Assembly: GCA_023428695.1 (NCBI GenBank)
Contig: JAEYWY010000030.1
Location: 124,001 to 188,000, forward strand
DNA: 64,000 nucleotides
Source of the DNA: Bacteroidota bacterium
GTDB lineage: Bacteria > Bacteroidota > Bacteroidia > Cytophagales > Cyclobacteriaceae
Reading direction: 5' to 3'
Position numbers and translations under genes: made by a program. The notes under the pieces were generated by a model. The model was not told where the DNA came from and made no database searches. It saw only the letters and a list, made by a program, of their open reading frames with translations. Of the stretch, positions 34,679 to 43,452 are shown in pieces (positions within the stretch are counted from its first letter, which is position 1; each line of letters starts with the position of its first letter).

Positions 34679-36634
34679 TTAGATGTCTATTCGCGCGTAT
34701 TTCGCATTCTTTTCAATAAACTCTCGTCGTGGTGCAACCTCATCACCCATCAGCATGGAGAACAAATGGTCCGCCTCAGCCGCTGATTCTATGCTCACTT
34801 GTTTCAGAGAACGTTTCGCAGGATCCATGGTAGTCGTCCAAAGCTGCTCGGGATTCATTTCACCAAGACCTTTGTACCGTTGCACATTCACCGAATCCTC
34901 CTTGCCGGCACCAAGTTCCTTGACGATGGCCTCACGTTCCTCCTCAGTCCAGCAATAACGTTCTTCCTTTCCCTTCTTGACGAGGTAAAGTGGCGGAAGC
35001 GCAATGTAGACATAACCGTTTTCGATCAGATCTTTCATGTAGCGAAAGAAGAACGTCAGGATCAACGTCCGGATGTGGCTTCCATCGACATCGGCATCGG
35101 TCATGATAATGACCTTATGATACCGGAGTCTGGAAAGATTCAGCGCTTTCTGATCATCCGGTGTTCCGAAGGTTACACCAAGGGCCGTAATGATATTCTT
35201 GATTTCTTCGTTTTCGTAAATCTTGTGTTCCTGAGCCTTTTCCACATTGAGGATTTTTCCCCGCAGCGGTAGTATAGCCTGGAAGTTGCGATCGCGGCCC
35301 TGCTTGGCCGATCCCCCCGCCGAATCGCCCTCAACGAGATAGAGTTCGCTTATGCTGGGATCCGCGCTGGAACAGTCGGCAAGTTTTCCGGGAAGCCCCG
35401 TTCCTGAAAGGACGTTCTTGCGCTGCACCATTTCGCGTGCTTTCCGCGCAGCGTGACGTGCCTGTGCGGCAAGGATTACCTTGCTGACAATCAATTTTGC
35501 TTCGCGCGGATGTTCCTCCAGGTAACTGGCCAATACTTCACCAACAGCAGTATCCACCGCGCCCATAGCGTCGGAGTTACCAAGTTTCGTTTTGGTTTGT
35601 CCTTCAAACTGAGGCTCCGCTACCTTAACAGATATCACGGCCGTCAAGCCTTCGCGAAAGTCGTCACCGCTGATGTCAATCTTCACCTTCTCAAGGAGAC
35701 CGGACTTGTCGGCATAGGTCTTAAGCGTTCTCGTAAGCGCGCGTCTGAATCCCGCCACGTGAGTTCCGCCTTCGTGCGTGTTGATGTTGTTTACATACGA
35801 TACGAGGTTTTCACTAAACGACGTATTGTAACTCATCGCCACCTGAATCGGAATCTCACCACGTTCGTTTTCGATGTAGATCGGTGCGGAGATGAGTTTT
35901 TCGCGGGTCGAGTCTATGTACTCAACGAACTCGCGCAGACCACCCTCCGAGAAGAACTCGTCTGTTCTGGCTTCACCCTTTTCATCCTTTTCCCGCAGGT
36001 CGGTGAGAATGATACGTATTCCGGGATTCAGAAACGCCAATTCGCGCAGGCGTGATGCGATCGTTTCGTAATTGTACTCAATCACAGAAAACACCTGCTT
36101 GTCGGGCAGGAATCGCACTGTCGTACCTCTGTTTTCGGATTCACCGATTACGCGCACCGCGTACTGTGGAACACCGCGTTGGTATTCCTGCTCAAATATT
36201 TTGCCTTCGCGATAGACCGTGACTTGAAGTAATTCAGACAATGCGTTCACACAGGAAACACCGACACCGTGCAATCCTCCTGAAACCTTATAGGTGTTTT
36301 TGTCGAACTTACCTCCGGCGTGAAGGACCGTCATTACAACTTCGAGAGCCGACCGCTTTTCCTTTTCGTGCATGTCAGTCGGAATACCGCGGCCATTATC
36401 GACAACAGTTATCGAGTTATCTTCATTAACGGTGACCTTGATTGTATCGCAATACCCTGCCAGGGCCTCATCAATCGAATTGTCTACTACCTCCCAAACG
36501 AGGTGATGGAGGCCTTTGACACCTACATCACCGATGTACATGGCGGGCCGCTTCCGCACTGCTTCAAGGCCTTCCAGTACTTGAATATTACTGGCTGAAT
36601 AATCAGCCGGAACCCTAGGTTTTATCTCACTCAT
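34679..36634 (-). CDS. gyrB: DNA gyrase subunit B
   Basis: A 651-residue ATPase subunit of gyrase. The GHKL ATP-binding motifs are EVVDNSIDEALAG, DNGRGIPTD and GGLHGVGVSCVNALS (residues about 45-140). The transducer carries NNINTHEGGTHVAGF. The Toprim domain has EGDSAGGSAKQGRDRNFQAILP and DADVDGSHIRTLILTFFFRYM (about 425-520). The C-terminal YKGLGEMNPEQLWTTTMDP motif and the absence of the E. coli insert fit Bacteroidota GyrB rather than ParE. A near-consensus -7 element lies just upstream. The gene is divergent from the LRR gene. Confidence 0.95.
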   Translation of the reverse strand: MSEIKPRVPADYSASNIQVLEGLEAVRKRPAMYIGDVGVKGLHHLVWEVVDNSIDEALAGYCDTIKVTVNEDNSITVVDNGRGIPTDMHEKEKRSALEVVMTVLHAGGKFDKNTYKVSGGLHGVGVSCVNALSELLQVTVYREGKIFEQEYQRGVPQYAVRVIGESENRGTTVRFLPDKQVFSVIEYNYETIASRLRELAFLNPGIRIILTDLREKDEKGEARTDEFFSEGGLREFVEYIDSTREKLISAPIYIENERGEIPIQVAMSYNTSFSENLVSYVNNINTHEGGTHVAGFRRALTRTLKTYADKSGLLEKVKIDISGDDFREGLTAVISVKVAEPQFEGQTKTKLGNSDAMGAVDTAVGEVLASYLEEHPREAKLIVSKVILAAQARHAARKAREMVQRKNVLSGTGLPGKLADCSSADPSISELYLVEGDSAGGSAKQGRDRNFQAILPLRGKILNVEKAQEHKIYENEEIKNIITALGVTFGTPDDQKALNLSRLRYHKVIIMTDADVDGSHIRTLILTFFFRYMKDLIENGYVYIALPPLYLVKKGKEERYCWTEEEREAIVKELGAGKEDSVNVQRYKGLGEMNPEQLWTTTMDPAKRSLKQVSIESAAEADHLFSMLMGDEVAPRREFIEKNAKYARIDI

Positions 36635-36653
36635 GTTGCATTATTAGAACCGC

Positions 36654-36661
36654 CAAAAATA
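36654..36661 (-). promoter_or_regulatory. Candidate Bacteroidota -7 element for gyrB
   Basis: On the minus strand TATTTTTG matches the Bacteroidota -7 consensus TAnnTTTG exactly and ends about 20 bases before the gyrB ATG. A -33 TTTG at the expected 17-19 base spacing was not found, so this is a weak call and would imply a very short leader. Confidence 0.35.
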
Positions 36662-36781
36662 GTTTTTTTGACGTTATTAACCGTGTTTTTGGACCCAATT
36701 ATTCGAAGAAAAACACCGCTCAGATTAGGCCGCAATATGGATTCTTATTACCTTCACCTAAAACTTTAGTTATATCAAAAA

Positions 36782-38155
36782 ATGCGCCTTTTTCTGACAA
36801 TTGTTTTCCTGCTTTCGACCTTGATACCGGCTGCCGGTCAACAACGCATTCCGATATACAGAAGCACAGCTGATTCGGTCGAACTAAACCATCTGCAGGA
36901 GACTATAAATACGATGCTGAACCCCTCCTCAGGCACTTTACCACGTGTTGTTGACAGTGTACGCGCAGTTTATCGCGAAAAATATCAGGCCGGAGTCACT
37001 GGCTTTCGTTATGTATACAAATCAAATCCGGACTACACTTCAATCAACGACTTACTTGACGGCAAGGTTCGTCCTGAGGACGTAAAAAGACTAAGCATTT
37101 CCGACTTTCATAATAAGCGTCTTCCACGTTTGCTGTTTCAATGCATCAATCTCGAAAAACTTGAGTTTGTGAACAGTAATGTGGCCGGACTTCCGCGGAA
37201 GCTGGGTAAATTGGACAATCTCCGTTCAGTGGCGATTTACAACAACAAGGCAACAAAACACCTCAGGCTCGCCAGGAACAGCACTATTAACTATCTGGCT
37301 ATTCGCAGTGAAACACCGCGAGCTCTGCCGAGGCATTATAAGGGGTTAAAAGCGCTGGATACACTCGACCTGAAGCGCAATAACATGACCGCGTTTCCGG
37401 ATGTTTCGCGCAACCGATCACTTCTCAGTCTTAATGTCGCCGAGAACAGGATCACACTTTCGGAACGCACCATTAAAGCCAACCCGACTTTGAAACACAT
37501 TGCCTTACAGCATAACCGTGTCACACAGGTGTCTGAATGGCTTGGTGAATTCAAGGGGCTGCGGAAACTCGTGCTTTCGTACAACGAAATCGCCGACCTT
37601 CCGACTTCATTATCAGCGCTCCAGGATCTGGAAGAGCTAAGTCTCTACAATAATCGCCTCACTTTTATTCCGGATGCCGTATATACCTTAAAACAACTTC
37701 GGTTTCTCGATCTCTATTTTAACGAGATAGAAAAAATTGAAGATCCAATTAGCCGGTTGTCCAACCTTGAAATACTCTATATTGCATCCAACCGGATTTA
37801 TTCAATTTCTGACAGCATCGGTGAGCTCTCAAATTTGCGCGAGTTGTTCATTCACCACAACCGGTTAAGTGCCCTTCCGGTGTCTCTCGAGAAGTTAAAG
37901 AATCTACAGGTCCTCCGGATGAACGCGAACCGGTTTGTCACTGTTCCCGATTGGATCGCTAACCTTGCCGAACTGCGTACCCTTGATGTCTCGCAGAACA
38001 TGATCATTCATGCTCCCAGGGGTATCGCATCGCTACGTCACCTTGAACTTGTTGTATTTACTGAAAATGCGTGGGAGAACCGGGCGGAAATTTCAGACCT
38101 TGCGGACACGCTCGCAGAACGCGGCGTAATTGTTCACCTTGAAGAGGAACCGTGA
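36782..38155 (+). CDS. Secreted leucine-rich repeat protein
   Basis: A 457-residue protein with a signal peptide (MRLFLTIVFLLSTLIPAAGQ). After a region of about 110 residues with charged helices, 12 to 13 leucine-rich repeats of 23 residues follow (consensus LxxLxxLxLxxNxLxxLPxxi), for example LRKLVLSYNEIADLPTSL, LEELSLYNNRLTFIPDAV, LRFLDLYFNEIEKIEDPI and LRTLDVSQNMIIHAPRGI. The pattern is the Shoc2-like or bacterial type of LRR used for protein-protein contacts. No sorting domain or lipobox is evident, so it may stay in the periplasm. It is a single gene between gyrB (divergent) and a Nudix gene (convergent). Binding partner unknown. Confidence 0.85.
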   Translation: MRLFLTIVFLLSTLIPAAGQQRIPIYRSTADSVELNHLQETINTMLNPSSGTLPRVVDSVRAVYREKYQAGVTGFRYVYKSNPDYTSINDLLDGKVRPEDVKRLSISDFHNKRLPRLLFQCINLEKLEFVNSNVAGLPRKLGKLDNLRSVAIYNNKATKHLRLARNSTINYLAIRSETPRALPRHYKGLKALDTLDLKRNNMTAFPDVSRNRSLLSLNVAENRITLSERTIKANPTLKHIALQHNRVTQVSEWLGEFKGLRKLVLSYNEIADLPTSLSALQDLEELSLYNNRLTFIPDAVYTLKQLRFLDLYFNEIEKIEDPISRLSNLEILYIASNRIYSISDSIGELSNLRELFIHHNRLSALPVSLEKLKNLQVLRMNANRFVTVPDWIANLAELRTLDVSQNMIIHAPRGIASLRHLELVVFTENAWENRAEISDLADTLAERGVIVHLEEEP

Positions 38156-38158
38156 GAT

Positions 38159-38794
38159 TCAGTACTTAAGAATTTCTCGGACCACAACACGCAATTCGTT
38201 GATCATCATTGCCGTTGCTCCCCAGACGATCTCATTCTCTATCGCAAAGTGCGGCGCATTCATTCGGTAGGTACCAGCTGCCATGATTTCCTTAACCTGC
38301 ACCGCATCCTCTTTGATCAACTCAAGCAAATCACCGTGAATGATTTTGTGAACTTCGTGCGGGTCCGGTCGGAATTCCGGCAACAACGATACTGACGCCA
38401 CAACGGGTGTAACCACAAAATTGCTGGGCAATACATGAAACTCGCTTAACCTGCCGATCACCTCAACCTTTGTGATATCTATTCCGATTTCTTCCTGCGC
38501 TTCCCGAAGAGCTGTGGTAACGGCATCTTCGCCAGGTTCAGCTTTGCCACCGGGCAGACTCACCTGACCGCTATGCGCGCCTGCATATTCCTGGCGTTTA
38601 GTCAGCGGAAATTTGATCGTTCCGTTTTCTTCGTAAAGAAGGATGAGTACACTCCCGGGTCTGGGCGGATGCACATGTCTGAATTTCGGCACCACGTTTC
38701 CCACCGGGATAGCACGCATCGGATCGTGCGCCAACGCCGAAGGCAACGCCATATTTAATCGTTCCGAAAGATCCCGAATTAACGCCGAATACAT
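38159..38794 (-). CDS. Nudix hydrolase, probable coenzyme A pyrophosphatase (NudL-like)
   Basis: A 211-residue Nudix enzyme. The CoA-pyrophosphatase signature FPLTKRQEYAGAHSGQVSLPGG directly precedes a complete Nudix box (GGKAEPGEDAVTTALREAQEEIGI), the arrangement diagnostic of the NudL/CoAse subfamily that cuts CoA to 3',5'-ADP and phosphopantetheine. VEVIGRLSEFHVLPSNFVVTPVV is also typical. Length is normal. It converges on the LRR gene (3 bases between stops), and the TPR lipoprotein gene on the same strand ends 18 bases upstream, so it may be the second gene of a two-gene unit. Confidence 0.9.
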   Translation of the reverse strand: MYSALIRDLSERLNMALPSALAHDPMRAIPVGNVVPKFRHVHPPRPGSVLILLYEENGTIKFPLTKRQEYAGAHSGQVSLPGGKAEPGEDAVTTALREAQEEIGIDITKVEVIGRLSEFHVLPSNFVVTPVVASVSLLPEFRPDPHEVHKIIHGDLLELIKEDAVQVKEIMAAGTYRMNAPHFAIENEIVWGATAMMINELRVVVREILKY

Positions 38795-38812
38795 AACGTA
38801 TCACATTTCAAG

Positions 38813-39838
38813 TCAAGGACAGCGCCTGTCATAATCTTCACGCGACACCTGCTTCCAGTCTACCGCCTGGGCAAGTGCCTTGCAACTCAACTCTTTTTCA
38901 CCTTTTTCTGTATATGCCTCGGACAACCAAAGGTAGCCGTTCTCCACGGAGGGGTCATCCTTAACCGCGCGCGACAGCAGACGGATAGCTTCGTCGGTTT
39001 GCCCGGTTTTCAAATAGTAATATCCTTTGTTTCGATAAGCCCACGCGTTCAGCGGGTCCAATACGATGCTTTGATTAATTAATGGCAGCGCATCCTCATA
39101 CGCTCCATTCAGAAGCAACAAATACCCCTTGTTGTTCAGGTAATATGCATCGTCAGGTCGTTTGTCAATTGCCTTTTCCATCCAACCGCGCGCTGCGTCG
39201 AGGTTTCCAACGGCCGCCTCGAGCATTGCCATCGCGTTAAAGGCATCACTGTTTTCGCCCGACATGCCGAGTGCCCTGTCAAGATATTGCCGGGCCGAAT
39301 CATATGTCTTGTCAAGCAGATAAAGCGTTCCGATATTAACATATGCTTCAGCATCGGAATCGTTGCCTGATATCGTTCTCGCGAATTCATTCCGGGCCCT
39401 CTCTGTTTGTCGTTGCCGCCAGTAGATCAATCCCCGCAACTGATGCAAGACCAGTGTGTCAGGCTTGTGCTTTTCGACGGTGCGCAAGTCGGCGAGGGCG
39501 CGATCATACTGCCCCATCTCATAATATACATTAGCCCTGTTTATAAGCGAAGGCAAAAACTCCGGCTCGCACGCAATTGCGGCGTTGTAGTTCGCCAATG
39601 CTTCTCCGCGGTTGGCTCTGCGATGAAAGACTGTACCGATGTTATTCCAGGCATCGGCAAAACACGAGTCCAACTTTAACGCCTCGCGGAAGAAACGCTC
39701 AGCCTGTTCGTACTGCTGTTCGCGTATCTTTTCATTGCCCTGTATAAGATAGCGCTGAAGACGTGTCTCCTTGCTTTCGGTGCAGGAGAACACAATTAAG
39801 AGTGGCAGGATTGCGGGAAGAAAGTGACGGAGCGCCAT
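38813..39838 (-). CDS. TPR-repeat lipoprotein
   Basis: A 341-residue protein starting MALRHFLPAILPLLIVFSC, a lipoprotein signal with Cys at about residue 19. About eight tetratricopeptide repeats fill the rest (for example YEQAERFFREALKLDSCFADAWNNIGTVFHRRANRGEALANY and NAWAYRNKGYYYLKTGQTDEAIRLLSRAVKDDP). TPR lipoproteins act as periplasmic scaffolds in Bacteroidota; no specific partner is visible. The frame extends upstream to 40006, but that would bury the signal sequence in the middle of the protein, so the ATG at 39838 was chosen. It is divergent from the his operon. Confidence 0.85.
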   Translation of the reverse strand: MALRHFLPAILPLLIVFSCTESKETRLQRYLIQGNEKIREQQYEQAERFFREALKLDSCFADAWNNIGTVFHRRANRGEALANYNAAIACEPEFLPSLINRANVYYEMGQYDRALADLRTVEKHKPDTLVLHQLRGLIYWRQRQTERARNEFARTISGNDSDAEAYVNIGTLYLLDKTYDSARQYLDRALGMSGENSDAFNAMAMLEAAVGNLDAARGWMEKAIDKRPDDAYYLNNKGYLLLLNGAYEDALPLINQSIVLDPLNAWAYRNKGYYYLKTGQTDEAIRLLSRAVKDDPSVENGYLWLSEAYTEKGEKELSCKALAQAVDWKQVSREDYDRRCP

Positions 39839-40035
39839 AAGTGATTTGTTCGCAAATAAAACAAAAGCGTGGTTGAAAACGTTGTCGGACTGATCACAAA
39901 ACACCAATTTCCCGCCCGCAGGCCCTTTTCTGGCGACCAAGCGAACCTCGCTTGACAAGACTTTCCGACCATCGAGGCAAAAAAAGATTTTGAGTTTTGC
40001 AAACAATTTGATTTCTTAGCAGCGCTTTACGAAAA

Positions 40036-40110
40036 ATGGACTTTATTTCAACCACATCAGTACACCACCACCATCATGGACGATGCACCATCGGTGGCAC
40101 TGCTATGTGA
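40036..40110 (+). CDS. hisL: His-rich leader peptide of the his operon
   Basis: A 24-codon frame: MDFISTTSVHHHHHGRCTIGGTAM in two parts, MDFISTTSV then five consecutive His codons (CAC CAC CAC CAT CAT), ending in TGA at 40108-40110. It lies 110 bases before hisG and 22 bases before a strong terminator hairpin. This is the classic arrangement for histidine attenuation: scarce His-tRNA stalls the ribosome on the His run, an alternative RNA fold wins, and the terminator does not form. The frame is too short for usual gene calling. No strong ribosome site is seen, as is common in Bacteroidota. Confidence 0.88.
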   Translation: MDFISTTSVHHHHHGRCTIGGTAM

Positions 40111-40132
40111 GTTTTATAATACAAAAATTCCG

Positions 40133-40165
40133 AAAGGCTTGTCACCATGTGACGAGCCTTTTTTG
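40133..40165 (+). terminator. his operon attenuator (Rho-independent terminator)
   Basis: AAAGGCTTGTCAC and GTGACGAGCCTTT form a 13-bp stem (one G-T pair) with the 3-base loop CAT, followed by a T-rich run (TTTTTTGTTTT). The 5' arm contains TGTCACC, which can pair with GGTGGCA inside the leader reading frame (40093-40099, including one G-T pair). That pairing would serve as the antiterminator when a ribosome stalls on the His codons. Confidence 0.88.
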
Positions 40166-40178
40166 TTTTAGCTCGGCC

Positions 40179-40194
40179 CCTGCCTAACGGCAGG
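40179..40194. other. Second palindrome between attenuator and hisG
   Basis: CCTGCC-TAAC-GGCAGG forms a perfect 6-bp hairpin in the 5' leader of hisG, 26 bases before the start codon. It has no T-tract. It may be a dispersed palindromic repeat or an RNA stability element; only one copy was noticed in this window. Confidence 0.4.
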
Positions 40195-40220
40195 AAGGTT
40201 TATCAGAAAAAAGAAGAAAT

Positions 40221-41081
40221 ATGAATACGCTGCTTCGCATTGCCATTCAAAAATCGGGACGACTCCAGGAGGGATCGCTCGCTCTCCTGAAAGAGACAGG
40301 ACTCTCATTCAGCAATGGCAGAGATCAACTCAAAACACAGGCGCGAAACTTCCCCGTTGAAGTGTTGTTCCTTCGCGATGACGATATCCCGCAATACGTC
40401 GAGGACCGCGTCGCCGACGTGGGAATCGTAGGTGAGAACATCTTCATCGAAAAACAGCGCAAGAACGAGATCGTAAAACGACTCGATTTTGCCAAGTGCC
40501 GGCTCTGTATCGCTGTTCCCCGGACGGAAAACTACACCAGCGTACAATGGCTGCAGGGAAAAAACATAGCCACCTCCTATCCGGTGATCGTTCGCGGGTT
40601 TCTCGACAAACACGGCATCACAGCAGGTATCCATGAGATCAGCGGTTCTGTCGAAATTGCTCCCGGTATTGGCCTCGCGGACGCGATATGCGATATCGTG
40701 AGCACGGGAAGTACGTTGCTCAGCAACGGACTCAGGGAGGTTGAAACGGTGATTCATTCCGAAGCCGTAATTATCGCCAACCCGGAGCTCGACGAGACGA
40801 GAAAGGCCATTCTCGACAAACTCCTTTTCAGGATTGAGGCCGTCAAGAAGGCAAAGAACAACAAGTATATCCTGCTCAACTGCCCGGACGAAGCGATCCC
40901 GAAAATCACTTCCGTAATTCCCGGCATGCGCAGTCCCACTATTGTGCCACTCGCACGCGAGGGCTGGAGCTCATTACACTCGGTTGTGGATGAAAATGAC
41001 TTCTGGGAAAAGATCGATTTATTGAAGTCGTGCGGCGCCGAGGGAATCCTCGTCGTGCCTATTGAAAAAATGATTGTCTAG
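40221..41081 (+). CDS. hisG: ATP phosphoribosyltransferase, long form
   Basis: A 286-residue enzyme for the first step of histidine synthesis (ATP + PRPP to phosphoribosyl-ATP). LRIAIQKSGRLQEGSLALLKE opens the catalytic fold. DVGIVGENIFIE and the PRPP loop region GLADAICDIVSTGSTL are diagnostic. Residues about 210-286 (IVPLAREGWSSLHSVVDENDFWEKIDLLKS) are the C-terminal ACT-like regulatory domain, so this is the long form that is inhibited by histidine and does not need HisZ. It is the first structural gene after the leader and attenuator. Confidence 0.96.
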   Translation: MNTLLRIAIQKSGRLQEGSLALLKETGLSFSNGRDQLKTQARNFPVEVLFLRDDDIPQYVEDRVADVGIVGENIFIEKQRKNEIVKRLDFAKCRLCIAVPRTENYTSVQWLQGKNIATSYPVIVRGFLDKHGITAGIHEISGSVEIAPGIGLADAICDIVSTGSTLLSNGLREVETVIHSEAVIIANPELDETRKAILDKLLFRIEAVKKAKNNKYILLNCPDEAIPKITSVIPGMRSPTIVPLAREGWSSLHSVVDENDFWEKIDLLKSCGAEGILVVPIEKMIV

Positions 41082-41095
41082 TTTATCTCTACACC

Positions 41096-42397
41096 ATGAC
41101 ACTTTATCAAAACCCCGATGCTAAGGAATGGGCCGGACTCTGTGAACGCCCACAACTTGAGTTGAGTTTTCTTGAGAGCTCCGTCAGAAACATCATGAAC
41201 CGGGTACGAAATTCGGGAGACCATGCGCTGCGTGAGATAACCGCCCAGTTTGACAAGGTGAGTGTCGATCAGCTACGGGTTGATTCGCGCGAAATCGAAG
41301 CCGCAAAAAACTCGTTGGACTCTTCATTGAAAGAAGCTATTCAAACGGCGGCTAAAAACATTGAAGTGTTTCACGCAGCCCAACGGCGCGAGACGGTAAA
41401 GATTGACACCATGCAAGGCGTTACCTGTTGGCGTAAGAGTGTGGGCATCGACAAAGTGGGAATATATATCCCGGGAGGGACAGCGCCTTTGTTTTCAACG
41501 GTATTAATGCTGGGCATCCCCGCCAGGCTTGCAGGATGCCGTGAAATCGTACTCTGCACCCCTCCGTCAAAAGACGGCAGCATCAACGCAGCAATTCTTT
41601 ACGCTGCGGAGCTTGTTGGTGTAACTGCCATTTTCAAAGTGGGCGGAGCACAGGCAATAGCGGCAATGGCCTATGGTACGGAATCAATTCCAAAGGTGTA
41701 CAAAATATTCGGCCCGGGAAATCAGTATGTGACGAAGGCGAAACAACTCGTTCTTGAAGAAGGTGTCGCAATTGACATGCCCGCTGGTCCGTCGGAAGTC
41801 CTTGTCATGGCTGACGAAACAGCGAACCCTGCCTTCGTAGCCGCGGATCTCCTTTCCCAGGCTGAACATGGCGAAGACAGTCAGGTGATTCTTGTCATGC
41901 TTTATGAGAAACTGATTGATAACGTAAAAAAGGAAATCGAAAAACAACTAAAGCAATTGCCACGAAAAGGCATCGCAGAAAAGGCCCTAGCACACAGTAG
42001 AATTATTTCATTCAATGATGCTGACACTGCGCTCGCATTTGTCAATGAATACGCACCGGAACACCTGATCATCAACACCCGCAACGCAGATGAGATCGCT
42101 GGCAGAATTACGAACGCCGGCTCTGTGTTCCTCGGAAATTATTCACCAGAGGCAATTGGTGATTACGCGTCGGGCACCAATCACACCCTGCCTACCAACG
42201 GCTATGCGAAGGCATATGCAGGTGTCTCGCTTGAAAGTTTCATGAAACATATCACGTTTCAACAACTCACGGCGGAAGGTCTCAGCAAACTGGGACCTGC
42301 GGTAGAGCGTATGGCAGAAGCCGAACAACTTGAAGGGCACCGCCAGGCGATATCAGTCCGGTTAAAGGAAATTCAGGGATCAGAAAAGAGCGTATGA
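41096..42397 (+). CDS. hisD: Histidinol dehydrogenase
   Basis: A 433-residue zinc enzyme that oxidises L-histidinol to L-histidine in two NAD-dependent steps. Typical segments are GIDKVGIYIPGGTAPLFSTVLML, KVGGAQAIAAMAYGTESIPKV, IFGPGNQYVTKAK, DMPAGPSEVLVMAD and LLSQAEHGEDSQV (zinc-ligand region), then EAIGDYASGTNHTLPT near 350. Length is normal. It starts 14 bases after hisG and overlaps hisC by four bases (ATGA). Confidence 0.97.
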   Translation: MTLYQNPDAKEWAGLCERPQLELSFLESSVRNIMNRVRNSGDHALREITAQFDKVSVDQLRVDSREIEAAKNSLDSSLKEAIQTAAKNIEVFHAAQRRETVKIDTMQGVTCWRKSVGIDKVGIYIPGGTAPLFSTVLMLGIPARLAGCREIVLCTPPSKDGSINAAILYAAELVGVTAIFKVGGAQAIAAMAYGTESIPKVYKIFGPGNQYVTKAKQLVLEEGVAIDMPAGPSEVLVMADETANPAFVAADLLSQAEHGEDSQVILVMLYEKLIDNVKKEIEKQLKQLPRKGIAEKALAHSRIISFNDADTALAFVNEYAPEHLIINTRNADEIAGRITNAGSVFLGNYSPEAIGDYASGTNHTLPTNGYAKAYAGVSLESFMKHITFQQLTAEGLSKLGPAVERMAEAEQLEGHRQAISVRLKEIQGSEKSV

Positions 42398-43446
42398 CCA
42401 GCAGCAAAGAGAATTTTGATATAACGCGACTGGTCCGTGATAACATCCGCCGGATGAAGCCGTATTCGTCGGCGCGCGATGAGTTTAAAGGCGAGGCGGA
42501 AGTATTTCTCGATGCGAACGAGAACCCCTACCCTTCCCCGTACAACCGCTATCCTGATCCGCTGCAGTGGGATATCAAGAAAAAATTGTCGGCCATAAAA
42601 GGTGTTAGTCCGGAACAGATATTTCTTGGCAACGGCAGCGATGAAGCGATAGATCTGCTAATTCGTGCATTTTGCGAACCAAACCGCGATGCAATTCTAA
42701 TTACAGAACCAACGTACGGGATGTACGCAGTTTGCGCTGACGTGAACGCCGTTGCAATAAAGACCGCACTACTGACTTCGGATTTCGATTTGAATATTGA
42801 TATGCTGAATTCAGCGCTTGATCCATCGGTGCGCCTGATATTCCTGTGCAGTCCGAACAATCCAACAGCGGCGCTCCTTGATACCGGGAAAATCGAAAAG
42901 GTAGTTCGCAATTTCGATGGCATCGTTGTCATTGATGAAGCGTACATCGACTTCGCGTCATTCCCCGGATGGATTAGCCGCCTTAAGGATTTTCCAAACC
43001 TGGTTGTATTGCAAACGTTCTCCAAGGCGTGGGGTCTTGCCGGACTGCGTTGTGGTATGGCATACGCTTCCGCGGATATCATTTCAGTGCTGAATAAAAT
43101 CAAGTACCCGTACAACATCAATGTGCAGACGCAGGAACTCGTTCTTAAAGCGCTTGAAAACGAACTCTATAAAGACAAGTGCGTAGCTGAAATTCTTGGG
43201 CAACGTGAGGTCCTTGCAGAAAATTTGAAAAACCTGGAACGTGTTGAAAAAGTCTTCCATTCAGATGCAAACTTCCTGCTGGTTAAGATTCGTGAGGCAA
43301 AAAAGGTTTATCAATACCTGATGGATAGAAAGATTATCGTCCGTGACCGTTCACGAGTGGTATTATGTGACGAATGTTTACGAATCACCGTTGGAACGCC
43401 GGAGGAGAACAAGTCATTAGTCGAAGCTTTGGCTTCATATAGCTGA
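42394..43446 (+). CDS. hisC: Histidinol-phosphate aminotransferase
   Basis: A 350-residue PLP-dependent class I/II aminotransferase. DANENPYPSPYNRYPDP is the substrate-binding start, FLGNGSDEAIDLLIRAF binds PLP phosphate, FLCSPNNPTAALLD and VVIDEAYIDF follow, and the Schiff-base lysine lies in QTFSKAWGLAGLRCGMAYA. It converts imidazole acetol phosphate and glutamate to histidinol phosphate. The ATGA overlap with hisD suggests translational coupling; hisB begins six bases after its stop. Confidence 0.96.
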   Translation: MTSSKENFDITRLVRDNIRRMKPYSSARDEFKGEAEVFLDANENPYPSPYNRYPDPLQWDIKKKLSAIKGVSPEQIFLGNGSDEAIDLLIRAFCEPNRDAILITEPTYGMYAVCADVNAVAIKTALLTSDFDLNIDMLNSALDPSVRLIFLCSPNNPTAALLDTGKIEKVVRNFDGIVVIDEAYIDFASFPGWISRLKDFPNLVVLQTFSKAWGLAGLRCGMAYASADIISVLNKIKYPYNINVQTQELVLKALENELYKDKCVAEILGQREVLAENLKNLERVEKVFHSDANFLLVKIREAKKVYQYLMDRKIIVRDRSRVVLCDECLRITVGTPEENKSLVEALASYS

Positions 43447-43452
43447 ATAAGT

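Noticed and set aside
34679..36634. Assignment as topoisomerase IV subunit ParE
   Set aside because: The C-terminal MNPEQLWTTTMDP motif and DADVDGSHIRTLILTFFFR context fit GyrB of Bacteroidota better; a small chance of ParE remains.
40063..40077. Run of five His codons that looks like a vector His-tag
   Set aside because: It lies in frame inside a short leader directly before a terminator and hisG, mixes CAC and CAT codons, and no vector sequence surrounds it. The attenuator explains it fully.
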